The translations under genes and the position numbers were made by a program. This document shows, one piece after another, positions 41,806-49,850 of a stretch of DNA of 64,000 nt (positions are counted from its first letter, which is position 1; each line of letters begins with the position of its first letter). Origin of the DNA: JAJDIA01 sp031555145 (lineage in GTDB: Bacteria > Bacteroidota > Bacteroidia > Bacteroidales > Tannerellaceae); assembly GCA_031555145.1 (NCBI GenBank), contig JAVBUR010000017.1:1-64000 (forward strand), given 5' to 3'. The notes below the pieces were generated by a model, which made no database searches, had not been told where the DNA came from, and was given only the letters and a program-made list of their open reading frames with translations.

Positions 41806-42678
41806 ATGAGGAAACAGTTATTGACCATTGTCTGTTTGTGCGGCTTTGCCGTTATGGCACTGGCGGGAGGGAAAGTGTATGAAACCCGCACGGTAAAAAG
41901 CGATATCTTGAAAATGGAACGCAAGTATTCCATCTACCTGCCCGAAGGGTATGATGAAACAGACCGTAGTTATCCCGTCTTATACCTATTGCATGGTTCG
42001 GGTGACGACCATACGGGTTGGGTCCAGTTCGGACAAGTACAGCATATTGCCGACAAAGCCATTGCCGAAGGCATGGCCGGTCCAATGATCATTGTTATGC
42101 CTGATGCCGACACTGGTCGCAGGGGCTACTTCAATGTGATCGAAGGTGGCTTCAACTACGAAGATTTCTTCTTCAAGGAATTGATTCCGCATATAGAAAA
42201 GACATACCGGGTACGTTCCGACCGTCGGTATCGTGCTGTGGCTGGACTTTCGATGGGCGGCGGAGGCACGATCTTCTACGCGCTTCACCATCCCGAACTG
42301 TTTGCCGCCGCCGCTCCGTTGAGCGCTTCTACCGGAAGCTGGTCGATCGACCAGGTGACTGGCCGTCTGAGCGACGATGTGAAGAAGAAACTCACCGACA
42401 AGCAGATACAAGATTACTACAACCGTCACAGTATTGAAGGCATCATTCAAAATGCTACAGAAGACGATATGAAGAAGATCCGCAGCATTCGTTGGTATGT
42501 CAGTTGTGGTGACGATGATTTTCTTTCCGAAGGGAACAGTATGATGCATATCGCTTTCCTTAAAAATAAGATCCCGCATGAATACCGTGTGAAGGATGGG
42601 GCCCACACCTGGACCTACTGGCGTATGGAACTGCCTTTGGTGATGGAATATGTTTCCAAATCCTTCATGCAATATTAG
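41806..42678 (+). CDS. Secreted esterase, alpha/beta hydrolase (CE1/esterase D-like)
   Basis: 290 residues with a cleavable signal peptide (MRKQLLTIVCLCGFAVMALA). The alpha/beta-hydrolase fold shows the oxyanion stretch YLLHGSGDDHTGW, the nucleophile elbow GLSMGG, an acid residue in the CGDDDFLSEG region and the catalytic His in KDGAHTWTYW. The family (putative esterase, CE1-like) includes feruloyl and acetyl-xylan esterases and S-formylglutathione hydrolase; the periplasmic location favours a carbohydrate esterase, but the substrate is not evident. Confidence 0.87.
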   Translation: MRKQLLTIVCLCGFAVMALAGGKVYETRTVKSDILKMERKYSIYLPEGYDETDRSYPVLYLLHGSGDDHTGWVQFGQVQHIADKAIAEGMAGPMIIVMPDADTGRRGYFNVIEGGFNYEDFFFKELIPHIEKTYRVRSDRRYRAVAGLSMGGGGTIFYALHHPELFAAAAPLSASTGSWSIDQVTGRLSDDVKKKLTDKQIQDYYNRHSIEGIIQNATEDDMKKIRSIRWYVSCGDDDFLSEGNSMMHIAFLKNKIPHEYRVKDGAHTWTYWRMELPLVMEYVSKSFMQY

Positions 42679-42686
42679 TATTTTAT

Positions 42687-42694
42687 TATATTTG
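42687..42694 (+). promoter_or_regulatory. -7 element of the M20 peptidase gene
   Basis: TATATTTG is a perfect TAnnTTTG match, 36 bases before the ATG at 42730. Confidence 0.45.
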
Positions 42695-42729
42695 TATCAA
42701 GTATTGTTTATTAACTAAAGCAAATTACC

Positions 42730-44085
42730 ATGTCAGTCAGTGCATACATCGACGCCAACAAGGAGCGTTTCCTTGACGAACTATTTTCCCTTTTACGTAT
42801 CCCATCCATTAGCGCCAAGCAGGAACACAAGCCCGATATGTTGGCCTGTGCCCAGCGGTGGAGAGAACTGCTGCTGCTTTCCGGTGCAGATAAGGCAGAG
42901 ATCATGCCTACGAAAGGGAACCCAGTGGTCTATGCCGAGCGGATTATTTCGCCCGATGCACAGACGGTGTTGGTGTATGCCCATTACGATGTAATGCCTG
43001 CCGAGCCGCTTGACCTCTGGAAGAGTGGACCGTTTGAACCGGAGATCCGTGACGGGCGTATCTGGGCGCGTGGCGCCGATGACGATAAGGGGCAGGGCAT
43101 GATACAGGTAAAGGGATTTGAGACAGCCATCCGGGAAGGCTTGTTGCACTGTAACGTAAAATTTATCTTCGAAGGCGAAGAAGAGATTGGCTCGCCCAGC
43201 CTCGAAGCCTTCTGTCAGGAACATCGCGAATTACTGAAAGCCGATATTATCCTTGTATCCGACACCAGTATGGTGAGTGCGGATATCCCTTCACTGACCA
43301 CCGGCCTGCGTGGCTTGGCTTATTGGGAAGTGGAAGTGACGGGGCCGAACCGTGACCTGCATTCGGGGCACTTCGGTGGAGCGGTCGCCAATCCTATCAA
43401 CGTTCTTTGCAAGCTGATGGCCGATATTACCGATGAAAACGGGCGTATCACCATTCCCGGGTTCTACGACGATGTGGAGATGGTATCCGAAGCTGAGCGC
43501 GCCATGCTCCGTCAAGTGCCTTTCGATGAAGCCAAATATAAGGACGCAATCCATGTAAAGGCCTTGAAAGGGGAGGTAGGTTTTTCTACCCTCGAACGCA
43601 ATAGTTGCCGTCCCTGCTTTGATATCTGTGGTATTTGGGGCGGATATACGGGGGAAGGAAGCAAGACGGTATTGCCATCGAAGGCATACGCCAAAGTCTC
43701 CTGCCGGTTGGTGCCGCATCAGGACCATGCAAAGATCTCGCAGCTGTTTGAAACATATATGGCCAGTGTGGCGCCTGATTATGTAACCGTTAGCGTTCGC
43801 CCTTCGCACGGTGGTCAGGGGTATGTCTGCCCGATTGACCTGCCGGCCTATAAGGCGGCGGAAGAAGCGATGGGGATTGCATTCGGTATCAAGCCGTTGG
43901 CTATTCGTCGCGGCGGCAGTATTCCGATCATCTCCACATTCGAACAGGTATTGGGTATCAAAACGATACTGATGGGCTTTGGGCTGGAGCAAAATGCCAT
44001 CCATTCGCCCAATGAAAGTTGCCGGTTGGACTTCTTTTATAAAGGTATAGAGTCGGTGGCGGAGTTCTACCGCATTTACCGCTAA
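42730..44085 (+). CDS. M20-family dipeptidase
   Basis: 451 residues, full length for M20 dipeptidases. Zinc ligands and catalytic residues are visible: VYAHYDVMPAEP (His, Asp), WARGADDDKGQ (bridging Asp), FIFEGEEEIGS (catalytic Glu and ligand Glu), LVSDTSM, and the final His in NAIHSPNES. The lid/dimerisation domain lies between residues ~190 and ~340 (DLHSGHFGGAVANP). It has no signal peptide, so it is a cytoplasmic metallopeptidase that cleaves dipeptides or similar amides. A hairpin terminator follows. Confidence 0.92.
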   Translation: MSVSAYIDANKERFLDELFSLLRIPSISAKQEHKPDMLACAQRWRELLLLSGADKAEIMPTKGNPVVYAERIISPDAQTVLVYAHYDVMPAEPLDLWKSGPFEPEIRDGRIWARGADDDKGQGMIQVKGFETAIREGLLHCNVKFIFEGEEEIGSPSLEAFCQEHRELLKADIILVSDTSMVSADIPSLTTGLRGLAYWEVEVTGPNRDLHSGHFGGAVANPINVLCKLMADITDENGRITIPGFYDDVEMVSEAERAMLRQVPFDEAKYKDAIHVKALKGEVGFSTLERNSCRPCFDICGIWGGYTGEGSKTVLPSKAYAKVSCRLVPHQDHAKISQLFETYMASVAPDYVTVSVRPSHGGQGYVCPIDLPAYKAAEEAMGIAFGIKPLAIRRGGSIPIISTFEQVLGIKTILMGFGLEQNAIHSPNESCRLDFFYKGIESVAEFYRIYR

Positions 44086-44119
44086 GCAGGTTTGACTGCC
44101 GAATAGCGTTTTTACGTAG

Positions 44120-44165
44120 AAAAATACGCAATTGCTCGTTCTATACGTAGGAATTGCGTATTTTT
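44120..44165 (+). terminator. Terminator of the M20 peptidase gene, overlapping the next promoter
   Basis: AAAAATACGCAATT (44120-44133) and AATTGCGTATTTTT (44152-44165) form a perfect 14-bp stem with an 18-nt loop, ending in a T-run. TACGTAG also occurs twice, before and inside the loop. The 3' arm overlaps a TATTTTTG -7 element for the kinase gene at 44202. Confidence 0.6.
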
Positions 44166-44166
44166 G
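44159..44166 (+). promoter_or_regulatory. -7 element of tandem kinase 1
   Basis: TATTTTTG matches TAnnTTTG and lies 36 bases before the kinase start. It sits within the 3' arm and T-run of the preceding terminator, so the match could be fortuitous. Confidence 0.35.
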
Positions 44167-44201
44167 TTTGATTAAACAAGAATCACAAATATAGGCTAAC
44201 T

Positions 44202-45752
44202 ATGAACGCATCAATACCAGAAACCGATATGACAGGCTGTGATAAAACGTTGACTAACCAGTCGCTGCGAAGTGAGGCGATGTTTCGTATCATTTTCGAC
44301 AACCTGGCTTGGGGAGTGGATGTTTTTGACGAAAAAGGCCGTCTGATCGATATCAATAGCGCCGCCCTGGAGATATTTGGCGCCAAAAAAGAAGATATGC
44401 TGGGGTTGTCATTGTTTGACAGCCCACACTTGAACGACAATCTAAAGGACAAATTACGGCATGGAGAGGCTGTATGTGCTACCATGACGTATGACTTCGA
44501 CCGATTGGCAAAGATTGGGTATTACCCTTCGGTTTACCGGAACACGATCAAATACCTCAAGAGCAAGACTGTACCCTTGAAAGGGGAGCAGGATGAAATC
44601 GTTGGTTACCTGCTCCTTATCTTTGACGATACGGAGGGACATTTGAAGAATGAGGCGATCCAGATGAATCTGGCTAAGATCAGGGCTGCTGTGGATACCG
44701 ACAACGCCTTCTTGTGGGAATACAACCTGCAAACAAAGACACTGGTTACCGATTTCAACCTCTCGGCTGATGCACCAGCCAAAAACCTGGTCACTTGTTT
44801 CTGGCAGGATGTGACTGAGAATCCTGAAGAACTGTTGCAATCTCTTCCGCCTGATGATCCGGACTATACCTACATCCAGCAGTTCGTCAGCTTGAAGCGG
44901 GGAGATATTGAACATTTTACGGCTGCCTTTCGCCGGATACGTGACGGTAAACCTTGCTGGTTTACATCCAATGTACGCACCTATAAGTGGGATGAAGATG
45001 GTAAACCGCTCCGAATCGTATGCTATACATCAGATATCACCCAACAGAAGGCGAAAGAGATGGAATTGTTCAAGTCACGTGAAAATGACAAACTCAAATC
45101 AGCTTTTATGGCTAATATCAGCCACGAGATCCGTACGCCGCTGAATGCTATTGTCGGTTTTTCCAATGTGCTGGTGGATATGTGTAACACTCCGGAAACA
45201 GAGAGCTTTCGTGACGTGATCAACAAGAATAATACACTTTTGCTGCAATTGGTGGATGATATCCTCGACTTTTCACAAATGGAGACGGGGGCGGTGAAAT
45301 ATCGGGTGGAGGCGATGGATGTCAGGGACGTTTGCGACGCTGTGATCCGTACCTTTCAACCGATGGTGAATGAAGGTGTGACTCTCGGTTTGGCTCCTGG
45401 AAGCCCTTCTTGTATAATCCATGCCGACCGGAAGCGTATCCGTCAGGTATTATCACAACTTGTTGGTAATGCCGTAAAATTTACGGAGAACGGATATATC
45501 ACCATCTCCTACGACTGTACGCCTGAGGGTTCCTTTGCCTTGAAAGTGGTTGATACTGGTATCGGTATCCCCGAGAAAGAGAAGGATGCAGTCTTTCAAT
45601 GCTTTTACCAGGTGGATCATTTCCACCAGGGTGTCGGAATGGGGTTGTCGATTGCAAAATCGTTGATAGAAGGATTGGGGGGAGCGATTGGTGTGGAGTC
45701 GGAAGTGGGTAAAGGTTCGACTTTCTGGCTTACATTGCCATTACACGAATAA
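44202..45752 (+). CDS. Soluble PAS-PAS histidine kinase (tandem kinase 1)
   Basis: 516 residues, no signal peptide or membrane helix. Order: PAS (~25-150, FRIIFDNLAWGVDVFDEKGRLIDIN), a second PAS/PAC (~155-285, ending in CYTSDITQQKAKEMELFKSR), HisKA with H308 in NISHEIRTPLNAIVGFSN, and HATPase_c (LVGNAVKFTENG, DTGIGIPEKE, GVGMGLSIAKS). There is no receiver domain. It is the shortest of four paralogues: it begins at the linker just before PAS1, so the N-terminal GAF-like domain found in the other three is absent. The first PAS is nearly identical in pattern to those of its neighbours. No response regulator is adjacent. Confidence 0.93.
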   Translation: MNASIPETDMTGCDKTLTNQSLRSEAMFRIIFDNLAWGVDVFDEKGRLIDINSAALEIFGAKKEDMLGLSLFDSPHLNDNLKDKLRHGEAVCATMTYDFDRLAKIGYYPSVYRNTIKYLKSKTVPLKGEQDEIVGYLLLIFDDTEGHLKNEAIQMNLAKIRAAVDTDNAFLWEYNLQTKTLVTDFNLSADAPAKNLVTCFWQDVTENPEELLQSLPPDDPDYTYIQQFVSLKRGDIEHFTAAFRRIRDGKPCWFTSNVRTYKWDEDGKPLRIVCYTSDITQQKAKEMELFKSRENDKLKSAFMANISHEIRTPLNAIVGFSNVLVDMCNTPETESFRDVINKNNTLLLQLVDDILDFSQMETGAVKYRVEAMDVRDVCDAVIRTFQPMVNEGVTLGLAPGSPSCIIHADRKRIRQVLSQLVGNAVKFTENGYITISYDCTPEGSFALKVVDTGIGIPEKEKDAVFQCFYQVDHFHQGVGMGLSIAKSLIEGLGGAIGVESEVGKGSTFWLTLPLHE

Positions 45753-45826
45753 GGCTGTTTTGATATCTTTACTTTCGTTATCTATAAAAAGATGGCGAAT
45801 ATTGACGTGTGATTGTGTATTTTATG

Positions 45827-45834
45827 TACATTTG
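45827..45834 (+). promoter_or_regulatory. -7 element of tandem kinase 2
   Basis: TACATTTG is a perfect TAnnTTTG match with TTG at 45802-45804 as a -33 element at about the right spacing. It supports ATG 45873 as start. Confidence 0.5.
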
Positions 45835-45872
45835 CCGCACTATTAAAAAGGAACGCGAATCAACCGTTAAAC

Positions 45873-47585
45873 ATGCAAGACCCCCAATGTCCACAATCCG
45901 GGATGAGTGATCACCTGTCGTCGGCTGTTATTCTGGATAATATGCTGGAAAATATGATGATTCTGCGTAAGACGCTGTCAACTATCCTAACGCTTCTACA
46001 TTCCCGACGCGAGACGGCTATTGAAGAGTCGCTTCAACAGATTCGACAGTTTTTTTCGGCCGACAGGGTTACGCTGGGTGGTTTTCATAATAATGGTCAG
46101 GAAGTTTTTTTTATCCAGGAAGCACGGAGTGAGGGAGTACCGGCTTTTGCTTTTACAGCCATGCAACGGATCCCGGCCTCTATCCAACCCTGGCTGTTGA
46201 GTACGATTTATGGCGGCAATCATATCGTGGTCAGCGATATGGACGAGATCCCCCTGGCAGGAGAAATGGAAAAGCAATTTATGGTTCAGAACGGCATACA
46301 GTCGTTCCTGGCTGCTCCTACTGTACGCGAAGACAGCATCAATGGTTTCATTGTGATGGAATTTGTGCGTCAAAAACGCCAGTGGACATCAATCGATGTG
46401 GAAAACCTGCATATGTTTGCCGATCTTATTTCCCTTGCCGTCAAACAGGAACAGACCAAAAAAGAATTGTCCGAGTCGGCCTATCTGTTGCTGAAAACCG
46501 AATCCATGTTCCGTATCATTTTTGAGAACCTGGCCTGGGGACTGGAAGTGTATGATGAGAAAGGTCGCCTGATCGACATTAATCCTGCCGACCAAAAGAT
46601 TTTTGGTGTGACCAAAGAACAGGCCTTGGGACTTAACCTGTTTGAGAATCCGAACCTGCCTAATTATCTGAAAGAGAAAGCACGCCGGGGAGAAGAAGCT
46701 GATATGGAAATTGCTTATAGTTTCGACACGGCTTCCCAATTGGGATATTATGAATCGGAATTCAAGCATTCTTGCCGGTATATCAAGGGTAAGTGTGTGC
46801 CGTTGAAGGATGCTGGTCAGCAAGTCTATGGTTACTTATTTCTGGTTAACGACGATACGGAAAACCATTATAAGAATGAAGAGATCCTGTTCAAGGAAAT
46901 GGAACTCTTCAAAGCCAAGGAAGCAGACAAACTCAAATCGGCGTTTATGGCCAATATGAGTCACGAGATACGTACGCCGTTGAATGCCATTGTCGGTTTT
47001 TCAAATATATTGGTGGATATGAATACATCTCCCGATACTGAAAGTTTCCGTGAAGTCATCAATAAGAATAACGACCTATTGCTGCAACTGGTAGATGATA
47101 TCCTCGATTTTTCGAAAATAGAAATGGGTACGCTTGACTATAAGGTGGCTGATGTGGATGTGAAAGATGTTTGCAGGGAAGTGGTCGAAGGTTACAGTTC
47201 GTTGCTGGGTGAAGGCGTTTCGTTTGTTTTTGATCCGGAGCTACCGTCTTATATCATCCGAACAGACCGGAAACGGATCCGTCAGGTTATTTGCCAGTTT
47301 GTGAGTAATGCCATTAAATACACGAAAGAAGGCTCCATTACCTTGTCGTACAAACAAACGGATGACCAGTTTGTATTCCAACTGACAGATACCGGTATTG
47401 GTATGCCAGCCAAGGCAAAGGAAGTTATATTCAACAGTTTTTACCAGGAAAACGAATTCAACCAAGGTACCGGACTTGGACTTACGATTGCCAAGTCGGT
47501 TGTTGAGGGTATGGGAGGTAGGATAGGTGTAGATTCTGTCGAAGGAAAAGGTTCTACATTCTGGTTTTCCATCCCCATTAAATAG
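45873..47585 (+). CDS. Soluble GAF-PAS histidine kinase (tandem kinase 2)
   Basis: 570 residues from ATG 45873; the longer upstream frame is rejected because the -7 element lies inside it. Order: GAF-like domain (~25-190, MILRKTLSTILTLLHSRRETAI to QWTSIDVENLHMFADLISLAV), PAS (~210-325, FRIIFENLAWGLEVYDEKGRLIDIN), HisKA with H364 in NMSHEIRTPLNAIVGFSN, and HATPase_c (FVSNAIKYTKEG, DTGIGMPAKAK, GTGLGLTIAKS). Compared with its neighbours it lacks the second PAS: the sequence runs from ENHYKNEEI straight to KEMELFKAKEADKLKSAF. No membrane segment or receiver domain. Confidence 0.93.
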   Translation: MQDPQCPQSGMSDHLSSAVILDNMLENMMILRKTLSTILTLLHSRRETAIEESLQQIRQFFSADRVTLGGFHNNGQEVFFIQEARSEGVPAFAFTAMQRIPASIQPWLLSTIYGGNHIVVSDMDEIPLAGEMEKQFMVQNGIQSFLAAPTVREDSINGFIVMEFVRQKRQWTSIDVENLHMFADLISLAVKQEQTKKELSESAYLLLKTESMFRIIFENLAWGLEVYDEKGRLIDINPADQKIFGVTKEQALGLNLFENPNLPNYLKEKARRGEEADMEIAYSFDTASQLGYYESEFKHSCRYIKGKCVPLKDAGQQVYGYLFLVNDDTENHYKNEEILFKEMELFKAKEADKLKSAFMANMSHEIRTPLNAIVGFSNILVDMNTSPDTESFREVINKNNDLLLQLVDDILDFSKIEMGTLDYKVADVDVKDVCREVVEGYSSLLGEGVSFVFDPELPSYIIRTDRKRIRQVICQFVSNAIKYTKEGSITLSYKQTDDQFVFQLTDTGIGMPAKAKEVIFNSFYQENEFNQGTGLGLTIAKSVVEGMGGRIGVDSVEGKGSTFWFSIPIK

Positions 47586-47703
47586 TGCTGTCTAACCAGC
47601 CGAAATCTGCCAAACCTTCTTGAAATAACCCTGCTTAGTGGGTAAACGTAAAATAAAGCATGTTAAAAGTATCACTTACTGTATTTTGTAAGAAAAAATA
47701 GTC

Positions 47704-47711
47704 TATTTTTG
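47704..47711 (+). promoter_or_regulatory. -7 element of tandem kinase 3
   Basis: TATTTTTG matches TAnnTTTG, 62 bases before ATG 47773. A small CTTAC/GTAAG inverted repeat lies just upstream. Confidence 0.4.
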
Positions 47712-47772
47712 CTATTTGTAAGTAACCGTATTGCATAGGTGAGAAAACCATTTAGCCCCAAAAAGAAAACAT

Positions 47773-49824
47773 ATGAATGAGAACGTATTAAAGGATATGA
47801 TCCTTTTGCGCCAAACCCTAACCACTCTCTTTGATCTATTGCACTCCGGCTCTGAAACGGCTGTACATGATGTGCTCTCTTGTTTGCTTGACTTTTTTAA
47901 AGTCGATAGAGTTTCTATCGGTGGTTTTCAGGATAACAGGAAGGGTTTATTTACAGTCGGACAGGTATATACCGAGGGTCGTGGTCCCGTACCCGGGGGG
48001 GAATTGGATTATATTTCCATATCCGGTTTGGAGTGGGATATGGAACCCATCTTTCAGATGAATCATATTGCCATTGATGATTTGGCATTATATACGGGCA
48101 CACAGGTGGACCGACAACGTTTTATGCAGCTTGGGGTATGTTCCATATTCGTTTTCCCTTCTATTAAAGATGAAGAAGTGATTGGGTATGCTGTGTTGGA
48201 GACCTTTGGACGTAAAAGGGTTTGGACGGATCTGGATATCGAGTATGCCAAATTGTTTACCCGACTGATCTCCATGACGGTCGAAAAAGAACTTATTGCA
48301 AAGCGGTTGATCACATCAGCCCACCAGCTATTGGAGCATGAGACGATTTTCAACGTCATATTCAAGAATATGGCATGGAGTGTGGAAATATTTGATGAGT
48401 ATGGACGCATGATTGACATCAATGATGCCGGCTTGAAACTTTTTGGAACCACCCGGGAAGAGATACTCGGTGTGTCGCTCTTCGATAGTGGAAATTTGCA
48501 GGAAGAGTCGAGGGCATTGTTGCTGAAGGGAGAAGTGGCACATGCTGACGTCGCTTATGATTTCGGAAAGAATGCCCATGATCGTTCATTCGTCTCTCGT
48601 TACAAGAATGAAGTCAAATATCTAAGGGTTAAATGTGTTCCGATGAAGAATGCTAAGGGAAAGGTCATCGGATATTTGTTTCTGGCTTACGATAACTCTA
48701 AGGATTATTTAAAGAACCAAGAGATAAAGCGACTCTTCTCCAAAATGAAAACAGCTGTTGATACCGGAGATTCATTTCTTATGGAGTTGGATATCCCTAA
48801 AAATGTGTTTACGGTAGACTTTAACCTGACTCCTAATCCCTCGAATAAAACGGTCGCCCGTTTCTGGGAAGAAGCTACCTTTGCTCCCGAACAACTGGAT
48901 CTGACGCTACATCCGGAAGATGTCCAGCTCTACAATTATTACTTGCAGCAACTGCGAACCGGAAAGCGCTCGTATTGTTCGTTTGCCTTTCGCCGCATTA
49001 TAGAAGGGGAGTCATATTGGTTTCGTGCCAGTTTCAGAACCTACAAATGGGATAAACAGAAGAAAGCGGAAAAGATTGTGGCTTATATCACCGACATCAC
49101 CCGGGAGAAAGAAAAAGAAATCCAACTGTTCAAAACCCGGGAAGCCGAGAAAGTGAAATCGGCTTTTATGGCAAACATCAGCCATGAAATCCGCACGCCG
49201 CTGAATGCCATTATAGGATTCTCCAATATTCTGGTAGACATGAACAGTACAGAGGAAACCGAGTTCTTTCGTAAAACAATTAACCGCAACAATGTTCTTT
49301 TGCTCCAGTTGGTAGATGATATACTTGACTTTTCACAGATCGAGGTCGGTACGCTGAAGTATAACAAGGGATCGGTCAATATAAAGGAAATGTGTGAATC
49401 GGTGCTGAAATCCTATGAACTGATGCTTACTCCGGAGGTTAAACTGGTGTTTAACCACAATGCTTCTGATATTTTTATTTACGCTGACCGTAAACGCGTG
49501 CGCCAGGTCTTGTCGCAGTTTGTGGGAAATGCCGTCAAATATACGCAGGCGGGCTCTATCACGATCAACTACGATGTGGACGACGATCAAATGCTGATGT
49601 TGAGTGTATCGGATTCCGGTATAGGGATTCCTGAAAAGGAACTGCCGATGATCTTCAACTATTTCTATCAGATTAATAACTTCAACCAGGGTACCGGGTT
49701 GGGACTGGCTGTGGCTAAATCGATGATTGAGGGAATGGGAGGCTCCATTGGAGTAGAATCGGAAGAGGGGGCCGGCTCAGTGTTCTGGTTTACATTACCT
49801 TTATGCACGAGTGTTTCAGTTTAA
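47773..49824 (+). CDS. Soluble GAF-PAS-PAS histidine kinase (tandem kinase 3)
   Basis: 683 residues. Order: GAF-like domain (~1-170, MILLRQTLTTLFDLLHSGSETAV to VWTDLDIEYAKLFTRLISMTV), PAS1 (~190-310, FNVIFKNMAWSVEIFDEYGRMIDIN), PAS2 (~315-450, MKTAVDTGDSFLMELDIPKN to AYITDITREKEKEIQLFK), HisKA with H471 in NISHEIRTPLNAIIGFSN, and HATPase_c (FVGNAVKYTQAG, DSGIGIPEKE, GTGLGLAVAKS). It is the full domain set shared with kinase 4. It has no membrane helix, so it senses a cytoplasmic or redox/ligand signal through GAF/PAS. The phosphate acceptor is unknown. Confidence 0.93.
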   Translation: MNENVLKDMILLRQTLTTLFDLLHSGSETAVHDVLSCLLDFFKVDRVSIGGFQDNRKGLFTVGQVYTEGRGPVPGGELDYISISGLEWDMEPIFQMNHIAIDDLALYTGTQVDRQRFMQLGVCSIFVFPSIKDEEVIGYAVLETFGRKRVWTDLDIEYAKLFTRLISMTVEKELIAKRLITSAHQLLEHETIFNVIFKNMAWSVEIFDEYGRMIDINDAGLKLFGTTREEILGVSLFDSGNLQEESRALLLKGEVAHADVAYDFGKNAHDRSFVSRYKNEVKYLRVKCVPMKNAKGKVIGYLFLAYDNSKDYLKNQEIKRLFSKMKTAVDTGDSFLMELDIPKNVFTVDFNLTPNPSNKTVARFWEEATFAPEQLDLTLHPEDVQLYNYYLQQLRTGKRSYCSFAFRRIIEGESYWFRASFRTYKWDKQKKAEKIVAYITDITREKEKEIQLFKTREAEKVKSAFMANISHEIRTPLNAIIGFSNILVDMNSTEETEFFRKTINRNNVLLLQLVDDILDFSQIEVGTLKYNKGSVNIKEMCESVLKSYELMLTPEVKLVFNHNASDIFIYADRKRVRQVLSQFVGNAVKYTQAGSITINYDVDDDQMLMLSVSDSGIGIPEKELPMIFNYFYQINNFNQGTGLGLAVAKSMIEGMGGSIGVESEEGAGSVFWFTLPLCTSVSV

Positions 49825-49850
49825 ATTATATATACTTATTTTATACGACA

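Noticed and set aside
43291..44004. A 237-codon minus-strand frame
   Set aside because: Antisense to the M20 peptidase, whose catalytic motifs are intact.
45813..45872. Extended N-terminus of tandem kinase 2
   Set aside because: A perfect -7 element (45827-45834) lies inside the extension and the residues do not match the paralogues.
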